Of a DNA stretch of 16,698 bases, positions 1 through 6,838 are shown piece after piece. The position numbers and the translations under genes are program-made. Positions within the stretch are counted from its first letter, which is position 1. Each line of letters begins with the position of its first letter. Below the pieces are notes generated by a model. The model was not told the DNA's origin. It did no database searches and saw only the letters and a program-made list of their open reading frames with translations. The stretch is from JANSWO01 sp964351875. Its GTDB lineage: Bacteria; Pseudomonadota; Gammaproteobacteria; Pseudomonadales; Azotimanducaceae. Location: assembly GCA_964351875.1 (NCBI GenBank), contig CAYGQC010000083.1, positions 1 through 16,698 on the forward strand, read 5' to 3'.

Positions 1-277
1 TATCCGGACGCTTAATCCGGTCGCCTGCGACAAACTCCTTGTTACCCGGGTGCACGACACCCCGTCGCCCGCCAGCGCCATGCTGGAACTGGGGCTCACT
101 GAGATCGTCAGCAGGAATCGAAATTTCCTCACCACGCTCCATGTCCCGGATGCTGCGACGATCGATCGCCTCACGCACGGCCTTTTGCACATGCTTGCTG
201 TGGCGATCGAGAAAGCGCTTACGATTCACCGAACTCTTGTTCTTCGAGTTAAGCCGGCGATCAATGACGTAGCTCAT
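1..277 (-). CDS. yeaH: YeaH family protein (DUF444), 3' end beyond window
   Basis: N-terminal 92 residues only; the gene runs off the left edge. Read on the minus strand from ATG at 277, it begins MSYVIDRRLNSKNKS and continues with a basic, Arg/Lys-rich region. This is followed by a HGAGGRRGVVHPGNKEF stretch typical of the YeaH/YhbH (DUF444) family, usually about 420-430 residues with a von Willebrand factor A-like C-terminal part. An AAGG Shine-Dalgarno lies 8 nt upstream (286-289). The start is 15 nt after the prkA stop, so the two are almost certainly co-transcribed. In other proteobacteria prkA (yeaG), yeaH and spoVR/ycgB form a stress and stationary-phase operon. The biochemical role of YeaH is not established; it is thought to act with the PrkA kinase. 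Identification is confident from sequence plus neighbour. Confidence 0.9.
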   Translation of the reverse strand, partial: MSYVIDRRLNSKNKSSVNRKRFLDRHSKHVQKAVREAIDRRSIRDMERGEEISIPADDLSEPQFQHGAGGRRGVVHPGNKEFVAGDRIKRPD

Positions 278-292
278 GAGACTCGCCTTGAG

Positions 293-2215
293 TTACTGGC
301 TTTTCCGAACACGTAGATACCATTCCGCCAGGAGTCGAACCTGCTTCTCGGTGTAGTTTCGCTCCACCATGCGCGCGACGAAGTCGTCATGCTTGCGTTG
401 GTCGTCGCTCGACGACTTGGCGTTGAACGAGATCACCGGCAACAGGTCCTCGGTGTTGGAGAACATTTTCTTCTCGATGACCGAGCGCAGCTTCTCGTAG
501 CTCTGCCAGGTTGGATTGTCGCCGCCGTTGTTCGCTCGAGCTCGGAGCACAAAATTGACGATCTCATTGCGGAAATCTTTCGGATTGGAGATTCCGGCCG
601 GTTTTTCTATCTTCTCCAGCTCCTCGTTCAGAGTGCTGCGGTTGAGAATATCGCCGGTCTCCGGATCGCGATACTCCTGATCCTGAATCCAGAAGTCCGC
701 ATACGTGACATAGCGATCAAATATGTTCTGCCCGTACTCGGAGTAGGACTCGAGATAGGCCGTCTGAATCTCCTTACCGATAAACTCGACGTACTTCGGC
801 GCCAGATATTCCTTGATGATGCGCACGTGACGCTGTCGCACATCATCGGGAAACTGTTCCTGCTCGAGCTGTTGTTCGAGCACATACATGAGGTGCACCG
901 GGTTTGCCGCCACTTCCACCGGGTCAAAATTGAACACCCGGGAGAGAATCTTGAAGGCAAAGCGGGTGGATAGCCCGCTCATGCCTTCTTCCACGCCGGC
1001 GGCATCTCGATACTCGTGTAGTGTCTTCGCCTTGGGATCTGTGTCCTTCAGGTTCTCGCCGTCATAGATTCGCATCTTGCTGAACAGGTTCGAATTTTCG
1101 GGTTCGCTCAGCCGGGACAGCACGGAGAATTGTGCGAGCATGCGCAGCGTGTCCGGCGCGCACGGAGCGTGTGAGAGCGAGCTGTTCTCGAGGAGCTTCT
1201 CGTAGATGCGGATCTCATCGGAAACCCGCAGGCAATACGGCACCTTGACGATAGACACCCGGTCGATAAACGCCTCATTGTTCTTGTTGTTCTTGAATGA
1301 CTGCCACTCACTCTCGTTCGAGTGCGCCAATACAATGCCGTCATAGGGCATGGCGCCAATCGCCTCGGTGCCATTGAAGTTGGCTTCCTGGGTCGCGGTC
1401 AGCAGAGGGTGCAGCACCTTGATTGGCGCTTTAAACATCTCGACAAACTCCATCAACCCCTGGTTGGCGCGGCACAGAGATCCCGAGTAGCTGTAGGCAT
1501 CCGGATCGTTCTGCTCAAAGTCTTCGAGTTTGCGGATATCAACCTTGCCGACCAGTGCCGAGATGTCCTGATTGTTCTCATCGCCGGGTTCAGTCTTGGC
1601 GATTGCCAGTTGATCCAGAATAGATGGATACAACTTCACTACTCGGAACTGGGAGATGTCGCCGCCGTACTCGTGTAGACGCTTCGCCGCCCAAGGGCTC
1701 ATCACGGAGCGCAGATAGCGGCTGGGAATTCCATAGTCTTCCTCGAGAATGTGAGCGTCTTCAGAGGGTTCAAACAGCCCAAGCGGCGATTCGTTTACCG
1801 GCGAGCCTTTGATGGCGTAGAACGGCATGCGCTGCATCAGAGACTTCAGCTTCTCTGCCAGCGATGACTTGCCGCCACCCACCGGGCCAAGCAGATAGAG
1901 AATCTGTTTGCGCTCTTCGAGACCCTGCGCCGCGTGACGAAAGAACGAGACGATTTGCTCGATTGCCTCTTCCATACCGTAGAAATCGGAAAAGGCCGGG
2001 TAGCGCTTGATTACCTTGTTGGAGAAGATTCGCGACAGCCGGGCGTCTTTCCCGGTATCGACGAACTCCGGCTCACCAATGGCAAGCAGCAGCCGCTCGG
2101 GAGCGCTGGCGTAGGCCGTGGGATCCGACTTACACAGCTCGAGGTACTCTCGCAGCGAGAACTCTTCCTGCGCAGTAGCTTCGAATCGCGACTGGAAACT
2201 CTCAAACACACCCAT
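293..2215 (-). CDS. prkA: PrkA/YeaG family serine protein kinase with AAA+ domain
   Basis: 640-residue cytoplasmic protein, close to the family length (E. coli YeaG 644). The N-terminal AAA-like PrkA domain carries a Walker A loop GPVGGGKS at residues 110-117. The C-terminal half is the PrkA kinase-like domain. The reading frame stays open upstream to an ATG at 2278. The ATG at 2215 is chosen because it gives the family N-terminus (MGVFESFQSRFE) and has a perfect AGGAGG Shine-Dalgarno 5 nt before it (2221-2226). The family is reported to phosphorylate protein substrates. In enterics the operon responds to nitrogen starvation and stationary phase. It is the first gene of a unit with yeaH 15 nt downstream. 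A candidate promoter lies in the 281-bp gap behind apaH. No key residue appears to be missing. Confidence 0.95.
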   Translation of the reverse strand: MGVFESFQSRFEATAQEEFSLREYLELCKSDPTAYASAPERLLLAIGEPEFVDTGKDARLSRIFSNKVIKRYPAFSDFYGMEEAIEQIVSFFRHAAQGLEERKQILYLLGPVGGGKSSLAEKLKSLMQRMPFYAIKGSPVNESPLGLFEPSEDAHILEEDYGIPSRYLRSVMSPWAAKRLHEYGGDISQFRVVKLYPSILDQLAIAKTEPGDENNQDISALVGKVDIRKLEDFEQNDPDAYSYSGSLCRANQGLMEFVEMFKAPIKVLHPLLTATQEANFNGTEAIGAMPYDGIVLAHSNESEWQSFKNNKNNEAFIDRVSIVKVPYCLRVSDEIRIYEKLLENSSLSHAPCAPDTLRMLAQFSVLSRLSEPENSNLFSKMRIYDGENLKDTDPKAKTLHEYRDAAGVEEGMSGLSTRFAFKILSRVFNFDPVEVAANPVHLMYVLEQQLEQEQFPDDVRQRHVRIIKEYLAPKYVEFIGKEIQTAYLESYSEYGQNIFDRYVTYADFWIQDQEYRDPETGDILNRSTLNEELEKIEKPAGISNPKDFRNEIVNFVLRARANNGGDNPTWQSYEKLRSVIEKKMFSNTEDLLPVISFNAKSSSDDQRKHDDFVARMVERNYTEKQVRLLAEWYLRVRKSQ

Positions 2216-2496
2216 GCCTGCCTCCTGATTGCGTTGGGCCTCACTGCTGTCGAGTGATTCAACAGACAGAGACTGCAAGCCGAGCGATTGACGGGGTCTA
2301 TATTGAAATTAGCCCAGTTCTGGCGATGCGCCAGTAACGCGACTCCTGTGCGTGTTTCTACCGCTCAGAAGTTTGGAGTCAGCAAACTGCGAAACATTCC
2401 ATCGCTTGTCGATCTGCGGACAGTCCGACGATCGCTAGCCGCGATCTATCGAGCACGCGCGAGGGCGGCCGAGCATTCACAGTCGCAATATTTGGT
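2216..2496. other. apaH-prkA intergenic region, 281 bp
   Basis: No convincing gene is present. The 74-codon plus-strand frame at 2288-2512 has no family resemblance and runs into the 3' end of apaH. The gap holds the strong prkA Shine-Dalgarno (2221-2226), a candidate minus-strand -10 (2297-2302) and an inverted repeat with 6-bp arms (2320-2334). It also holds a second perfect 6-bp hairpin, GATCGC/GCGATC with a 5-nt loop (2430-2446). Neither hairpin is followed by a T-tract in either direction, so no intrinsic terminator for the lptD-apaH operon is evident. Confidence 0.6.
2297..2334 (-). promoter_or_regulatory. Candidate prkA promoter with overlapping inverted repeat
   Basis: On the minus strand TATAGA (2297-2302) resembles a sigma-70/sigma-S -10 box. 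The position 17 bp upstream, where a -35 would sit, is occupied not by a good TTGACA match but by a perfect inverted repeat, CTGGCG-ATG-CGCCAG (2320-2334). An operator-like palindrome over the -35, with a poor -35, would fit either an activator-dependent or a sigma-S promoter. The inferred transcript would have a leader of about 75 nt ending in the AGGAGG site. No sigma-54 consensus is evident. Confidence 0.3.
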
Positions 2497-3303
2497 TCAA
2501 GCCATCGCCTGAACCGAGGTTCGTTCAAGGGTGTCCAGATTCAGCGCCGTAAGCTCCTGCCCCCAGACACAGCCTGTATCGAGCGCGTGTACACCGTCCG
2601 CATCACACTCGCCCGAAATGGCCGCCCAATGACCAAATGCGAGCTGACGGTTCAAAGGCTCGTCCCGAGGCACGGAAAACCAGGGCAGATAGCCGTCCGG
2701 CGCATCATCAATTCCGCCCTTGGACGCAAACTCAAGTTGCCCATTGAGGGTGATGAAGCGCATTCGCGTGAGGTAATTGGTTACGCATCGCAACCGATCC
2801 ATATCCGCCAGGTCGTCACGCCATCGATTGGGTTTGCCCCCGTACATTTGCCGAAAGAACGCCTGCCGTTCGCCCTTGGGACCCTTGATGACGTCACTGA
2901 CCTCAGCCGCTAACTCGCGCGCCTTGCCGAGGCTCCACAGCGGCGGCACTCCGGCATGGGAGAACACAAAATCACCGGTGTCGATGAGCAGCGGCTGCTC
3001 GCGCAGCCACTCCGCCAGCTTTGTACTGTCTGCAGCAGCGGACAACTCCGCCAATGTGTCTTTGCGTTTTGCGCGATGGTCGCCAAAACACATCGCCAGC
3101 CAATGCAGATCGTGATTACCAAGAACGACTCTCGCCTCGATCGACTCTGCGTGACGCAACGCTTCGAGCGAGCCCGGTCCTCGGTTAATGATATCGCCAA
3201 GAAGAAACAACTCATCCCTGGACGGCGAGTACCCCAGCTCTGCAAGAAGACGCGAAAACTCCCGGGCGCAACCCTGAATGTCACCGATGGCGTAGCGAGC
3301 CAC
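2497..3303 (-). CDS. apaH: Symmetrical bis(5'-nucleosyl)-tetraphosphatase
   Basis: Hydrolyses diadenosine tetraphosphate (Ap4A) to two ADP, clearing stress dinucleotides and affecting Np4 caps on RNA. 268 residues from the chosen start (E. coli 280). Metallophosphatase motifs are in place: GDIQG at 7-11 (Gln in the GDxHG His position, which I recall as common in the ApaH of non-enteric relatives), GDIINRGP at 36-43 and GNHD at 62-65. The start is uncertain. GTG at 3303 gives VARYAIGDIQG, matching the usual short N-terminus. An ATG at 3330 would add nine residues (MLARWRSTL) unlike the family. Neither has a strong Shine-Dalgarno. It follows apaG by 48 nt, the last gene of the lptD-surA-pdxA-rsmA-apaG-apaH operon. 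Confidence 0.93.
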   Translation of the reverse strand: MARYAIGDIQGCAREFSRLLAELGYSPSRDELFLLGDIINRGPGSLEALRHAESIEARVVLGNHDLHWLAMCFGDHRAKRKDTLAELSAAADSTKLAEWLREQPLLIDTGDFVFSHAGVPPLWSLGKARELAAEVSDVIKGPKGERQAFFRQMYGGKPNRWRDDLADMDRLRCVTNYLTRMRFITLNGQLEFASKGGIDDAPDGYLPWFSVPRDEPLNRQLAFGHWAAISGECDADGVHALDTGCVWGQELTALNLDTLERTSVQAMA

Positions 3304-3351
3304 TAGCGTCGATCGCCAGCGCGCGAGCATTCGAACGTTGGCTGATCCACC

Positions 3352-3714
3352 CTAGTGAACCGAGTTCGGGATACGCAACGAGAACGGTGCAATCGGCGCT
3401 TTGAACATCTCGCCAGATGGAAGCCGAAAATCGTAGTGACCCTCCATCGCACCGACCTGCGTATCGAGGATGGCACCACTCGTGTATTCGTATTCACCGC
3501 CCGGTGCAATGGTTGGCTGCTCACCGACGACTCCAGCACCGCGAACTTCCTCGACATCGCCATCGGCATCCGTGATTCGCCAATACCGGCTAATGAGCTG
3601 CGCAGACTCCGCACCATCGTTGCGCAGTCGAATCGTGTACGCGAAAACGTGCCGCCCGGCCTCGGATTGCTCAGGCAGGTAGCGGCTCAGCACATCAATG
3701 TGAATTCGAGACAT
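3352..3714 (-). CDS. apaG: ApaG protein (Co2+/Mg2+ efflux-associated, ApaG/FBA-type beta-sandwich)
   Basis: 120 residues, against about 125 in E. coli. It shows the ApaG signature: the YTIRLRNDG strand (26-34), ISRYWRITDADG (41-52), GVVGEQPTIAPGGEYEYTSG (61-80) and GHYDFRL (92-98). The frame is open upstream to 3918, but that extension is Ser/Arg-rich and unlike the family, so the ATG at 3714 (MSRIHIDV) is taken. Only a weak GAAG lies upstream. The fold is a fibronectin-like beta-sandwich. Its molecular function is unsettled: Co2+ resistance phenotypes are reported in Salmonella, and it is always near apaH. It lies 100 nt after rsmA and 48 nt before apaH. Confidence 0.93.
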   Translation of the reverse strand: MSRIHIDVLSRYLPEQSEAGRHVFAYTIRLRNDGAESAQLISRYWRITDADGDVEEVRGAGVVGEQPTIAPGGEYEYTSGAILDTQVGAMEGHYDFRLPSGEMFKAPIAPFSLRIPNSVH

Positions 3715-3814
3715 CGGCAGACTTCGAGAAGGACGACGCGATGCAGTGTGCGAGGCCCCACCGGGCTTAGCAAGCCAATCCGCCCGCCTGGAGCCGGGTG
3801 ACACGGACAAACAG
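3715..3814. other. rsmA-apaG gap inside the operon, 100 bp
   Basis: This is the longest gap inside the lptD-apaH operon. On the minus strand it contains a short GC-rich hairpin, GCCC-GGTG-GGGC (about 3760-3771), and a C/G-rich tract. It has no T-run after the hairpin and no clear promoter. It may serve as a processing or attenuation point between rsmA and apaG, but nothing in the sequence proves this. Confidence 0.3.
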
Positions 3815-4576
3815 CTATGCGGGGTTCTCAACGCACCAGTTTGCCAACTCGACAAATTGCGCGAGCGTTGTGCTGTCGGGGCGTTGAGCTTCACTCGCGT
3901 CGACTGCGGAAAAGTCAATCGAGTAGCCCTTCAAGCCGTTGCGCAAAGTCTTGCGCTTCGCGTTGAACGCTGACGTCAGCAGTCGGTTGAATAGCGCGTA
4001 ATCCGCGACGACAACATCCGGTGCGCGCGGACGCAGTCGAACAACAGCAGAGGTGACTTTAGGAGACGGATCGAAAGCCTCCGGTGGCACTTCGAACAAC
4101 CAGTCGACATTGAAGGCGTAGCGAATCTGTACGCCCAGCCTGCCCCAGGCTTTCGTGCCTGGCTCGGCCACGAGCCGCAACGCCATCTCACGCTGCAGCA
4201 TGAATGTCGCGTCTCTGAGCAACGGAGCGACCGGGAGAAGCTTGAGCAGCGCTGGCGATGAAATGTTATACGGCAGGTTACCCACAAGCCGAATCTCTCC
4301 CTGACCGAATAGCTCAGCAAAATCGAGCTGCAAAACATCAGCGGAAATAACGTCCAGCTCGGCAAACCGCGCTCGCAGGAAGGGAATCAGATCCCTGTCG
4401 AGCTCGACCGCCGTGAACGCCGGCACCTCGCCCGCAATCAGTGCGGTCAACGCGCCGTGGCCGGGACCAATCTCTATAACACGATCCTGTGGCTGCAGAG
4501 AGAGCGAGTCGACAATGCGCTGGCTTACCGACTCATCGATCAGAAAATTCTGGCCGAAGCGTTTACGCGCTCGCAT
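3815..4576 (-). CDS. rsmA: 16S rRNA (adenine1518-N6/adenine1519-N6)-dimethyltransferase
   Basis: RsmA (KsgA) dimethylates A1518 and A1519 in helix 45 of 16S rRNA during late 30S assembly, using S-adenosylmethionine. 253 residues. It starts MRARKRFGQNFLID, the family N-terminus. SAM motif I is EIGPGHGALT at 35-44, the acidic ribose contact is in VELDRD at 58-63, and catalytic motif IV is NLPYN at 100-104. The C-terminal rRNA-binding part includes DPSPKVTSAVVRL (169-181) and AFNAKRKTLRNGLK (203-216). The frame is open to 4717, but the extension is antisense-like to pdxA. The ATG at 4576 overlaps the pdxA 3' end by 14 nt, indicating translational coupling. Only a weak GGTGG precedes it. Confidence 0.96.
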   Translation of the reverse strand: MRARKRFGQNFLIDESVSQRIVDSLSLQPQDRVIEIGPGHGALTALIAGEVPAFTAVELDRDLIPFLRARFAELDVISADVLQLDFAELFGQGEIRLVGNLPYNISSPALLKLLPVAPLLRDATFMLQREMALRLVAEPGTKAWGRLGVQIRYAFNVDWLFEVPPEAFDPSPKVTSAVVRLRPRAPDVVVADYALFNRLLTSAFNAKRKTLRNGLKGYSIDFSAVDASEAQRPDSTTLAQFVELANWCVENPA

Positions 4577-5531
4577 GGGCAGCCACCCGCAGCAGGCGCC
4601 GAGCCAGCTGAATAGAGGTGAGGAAGCTGCCGCTGTCTGCGCGCCCAGAGCCAGCGATGTCCGTCGCCGTGCCGTGGTCGACGGATGTGCGCACGTACGG
4701 AAGACCGAGGGTGACATTGACCGCGCTACCGAAACCTGCGTGTTTCAGCACCGGCAAACCCTGATCGTGGTACATCGCGAAGACGGCATCCACATCACGC
4801 AGGTTGCGCTCCACAAACACGGTATCTGCAGGCAACGGGTCGCTGACGTGAATGCCTTGTGCACGCAGCGCTCGGCAGGCGGGCTCGATCACGTCGATTT
4901 CTTCTCTGCCGAGATGTCCGGACTCGCCGGCATGGGGGTTCAGGCCGCACACCGCGATGCTGGGCTCCGCAATCCCAAATTGCTGGGTCAGCGCGGTATC
5001 GAGAATGCGCAGGCGACGCTCCAGCAGCTCTTTGGTGATCGCATCCGCGACGTCCCGCAGTGGCAGATGGGTCGTCGCCAGCGCGACTCGTAGCGTGTCC
5101 GTCGCAAGCAGCATGACAACGTCAACAGCGCCAGCGTGATCCCGCAGATATTCGGTATGACCACTAAAGGCGATGCCGCCTTCGCTGATGGTCGCTTTGT
5201 GAATGGGCGCTGTGACCAGCGCGTTGCCAGAAGACGCAAGGCAAGCATCCGCTGCGCAGGTCAGGCAGTCGATCACGTAGCGCGCATTAGCAGGGTCCAG
5301 AACTCCCGGGGACACGGGCGACGGCGCAGGATGATGCCAGACAGCCAGACGGCCATCGTCTGTCGGACGCTGGGATTCGACCAACGGCACATCCAGACCC
5401 AGCAGCTTGCCACGCTGAACAAGGACATCGATATCTGCAACGACCACGCAATCCGCCGCCAGCACTGGCGCGTTGGCCAGTATGACGTCGGGTCCTATGC
5501 CAGCGGGCTCACCGGCGCTGATCAACAGCAT
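4563..5531 (-). CDS. pdxA: 4-hydroxythreonine-4-phosphate dehydrogenase
   Basis: NAD-dependent step of the DXP-dependent pyridoxal 5'-phosphate pathway, oxidising 4-phosphohydroxy-L-threonine. The product then decarboxylates and is condensed by PdxJ. 322 residues. It begins MLLISAGEPAGIGPDV, the family's conserved GEPAGIGP motif. The three metal-ligand histidines are visible: H155 in TTHLPL, H200 in NPHAGE and H255 in YHDQGLP, with the E. coli spacing preserved (offset 11 from 166/211/266). Further conserved blocks are SGHTEYLRD and HGTATDIAG. The ATG at 5531 is chosen over an upstream ATG at 5609 because that extension overlaps surA and lacks similarity; GGGA lies about 6 nt upstream. It follows surA by 29 nt and overlaps rsmA by 14 nt. 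Confidence 0.96.
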   Translation of the reverse strand: MLLISAGEPAGIGPDVILANAPVLAADCVVVADIDVLVQRGKLLGLDVPLVESQRPTDDGRLAVWHHPAPSPVSPGVLDPANARYVIDCLTCAADACLASSGNALVTAPIHKATISEGGIAFSGHTEYLRDHAGAVDVVMLLATDTLRVALATTHLPLRDVADAITKELLERRLRILDTALTQQFGIAEPSIAVCGLNPHAGESGHLGREEIDVIEPACRALRAQGIHVSDPLPADTVFVERNLRDVDAVFAMYHDQGLPVLKHAGFGSAVNVTLGLPYVRTSVDHGTATDIAGSGRADSGSFLTSIQLARRLLRVAAHASA

Positions 5532-5560
5532 GTGGGATCCCGCATCAGCCCTGCGGGCCG

Positions 5561-6838
5561 CTAGATTCGAACGTCGACATAGGCCTCGTCGCGCAGCTCT
5601 TCCAGCCACTCCTGAAGCTCTTCTTCGAACCGCCGATTCACCAATAGCCGCAGGGCCATGTCCCGGCGAGTCTCTTCGGAAAGGTCAGCCACCCGGCGAC
5701 CATCGACTTTGAGTATGTGCCAGCCAAACTGGCTCTCGAAGGGTCGCGAGATCTCACCAACCGCTGTGGCGTCCATGTTGGCGCCGAACTCGGGAACGAA
5801 GTTCTTCGCAGTCGACCACCCAAGACTGCCGCCATTGAGAGCGCTGCCCGGATCCTCGGAATGCTCAATCGCGAGCGCCTCAAAATCTGCGCCAGCCACC
5901 AACTCCTCGTAAATAGACTCGCTCAGCGCCTGGGTCTCAGCGGGCGTCTGAATCTCACTGGGAGATACCAGAATGTGACGCACCTCCGTCTGCTCCTCCG
6001 ACTGCGTACCCGCGCCGCGCTGCTCAAGTAGCTGAACGATATGCACGCTGCCACCGGAGCGAATCGGATCGGCGGTCTCGCCAGCCGTGAGATTCAACAC
6101 GGGTTCGGCAAACAAGCTTGGCAGTTCTCCGCCTTTGCGCCAGCCAAGATCGCCACATTCCAATGCTCGTGAGCTTGCCGATTTGGCGACGGACATCTCG
6201 CAGAAATCCGCTCCCTCCCGAAGCTCACCGACGATACTGCGCGCCTCGGCCAACATGCGATCGATTGTGTCGCTGTCCGCACCCGTCTCAGCAGTCAGCA
6301 GGATGTGTCCTACTCGATACTCGTCTGACAGCAGGTCTTTACCCCAGGGCGAATTGAGAATGGCGTCTACGTCCTGATCACTTACCCGAATACGTCGATT
6401 CACCAAATTCCGTTGCAGCCGCGTGATCGTCATCTCCAGACGGATCTGCTCACGAAACTCACGGTAACTCGTGCCTTGCGTTTCGAGCGCCGCGCGAAAC
6501 TGCGGCAGCGTCATCTGGTTTTGCTGCGCAAAAGCAGCAACCGCCTGGGTTAGCGACTCATCATCAATCTGAACGCCGCGCCGGTCGGCTTCCTGGAGCT
6601 GCAGGCGCTCGAGGATAAGCCGCTCGAGCAGTTGCGAGACAATCTGCTCTTCCGGAACGTTCTCCGGAATCTGCTCGCGCACCATATCCAGACGCGCGTT
6701 CAACTCGCTTGAGAGCACCACGTCATCATCGACAACCGCGATGATTGTCTCGAGCTCCTGGCTGGCGATAGCCTGCTGGCCGAGGACGCAGGCCAGGACG
6801 AGTCCTGCGGTGCGGGCAAAGCGGTTACAAAAAGCCAT
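5561..6838 (-). CDS. surA: Periplasmic peptidyl-prolyl isomerase/chaperone SurA
   Basis: 425 residues. SurA escorts unfolded outer-membrane beta-barrel proteins, LptD among them, across the periplasm to the BAM complex. A signal peptide (hydrophobic core AGLVLACVLG, probable cleavage after AIA at 25 or S26) precedes the N-terminal SurA helical domain (about 28-170). Two parvulin domains follow: the first about 174-277 (VGHILLTAE...GDLGWRKGGELP), the second about 285-388 (VRHILVSPS...GGSLGWSTAKNFVPEF). A C-terminal helix follows. The ATG at 6838 is chosen over 6967 because it creates the signal peptide and has GGAGG with a 6-nt spacer (6845-6849). That site lies inside the 3' end of lptD, and the genes overlap by 14 nt. 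The cysteine in LVLAC does not make a good lipobox. Confidence 0.96.
   Translation of the reverse strand: MAFCNRFARTAGLVLACVLGQQAIASQELETIIAVVDDDVVLSSELNARLDMVREQIPENVPEEQIVSQLLERLILERLQLQEADRRGVQIDDESLTQAVAAFAQQNQMTLPQFRAALETQGTSYREFREQIRLEMTITRLQRNLVNRRIRVSDQDVDAILNSPWGKDLLSDEYRVGHILLTAETGADSDTIDRMLAEARSIVGELREGADFCEMSVAKSASSRALECGDLGWRKGGELPSLFAEPVLNLTAGETADPIRSGGSVHIVQLLEQRGAGTQSEEQTEVRHILVSPSEIQTPAETQALSESIYEELVAGADFEALAIEHSEDPGSALNGGSLGWSTAKNFVPEFGANMDATAVGEISRPFESQFGWHILKVDGRRVADLSEETRRDMALRLLVNRRFEEELQEWLEELRDEAYVDVRI

Noticed and set aside
389..973. Plus-strand frame of 194 codons opposite prkA
   Set aside because: Antisense shadow of a well-supported kinase gene.
2430..2446. Hairpin GATCGC/GCGATC as terminator of the lptD-apaH operon
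   Set aside because: No T-tract follows on the minus strand; it is too weak to call.
2288..2512. 74-codon plus-strand frame in the apaH-prkA gap
   Set aside because: It has no Shine-Dalgarno or family resemblance and runs into the apaH 3' end.
4413..5093. Plus-strand open frame of 226 codons opposite rsmA/pdxA
   Set aside because: It is antisense to two recognised enzymes, with no recognisable domain.
6775..6800. Lipoprotein signal (LVLAC) in SurA
   Set aside because: Leu at the -2 position is atypical, and a good signal peptidase I site (AIA) lies just downstream; SurA is a soluble periplasmic protein.
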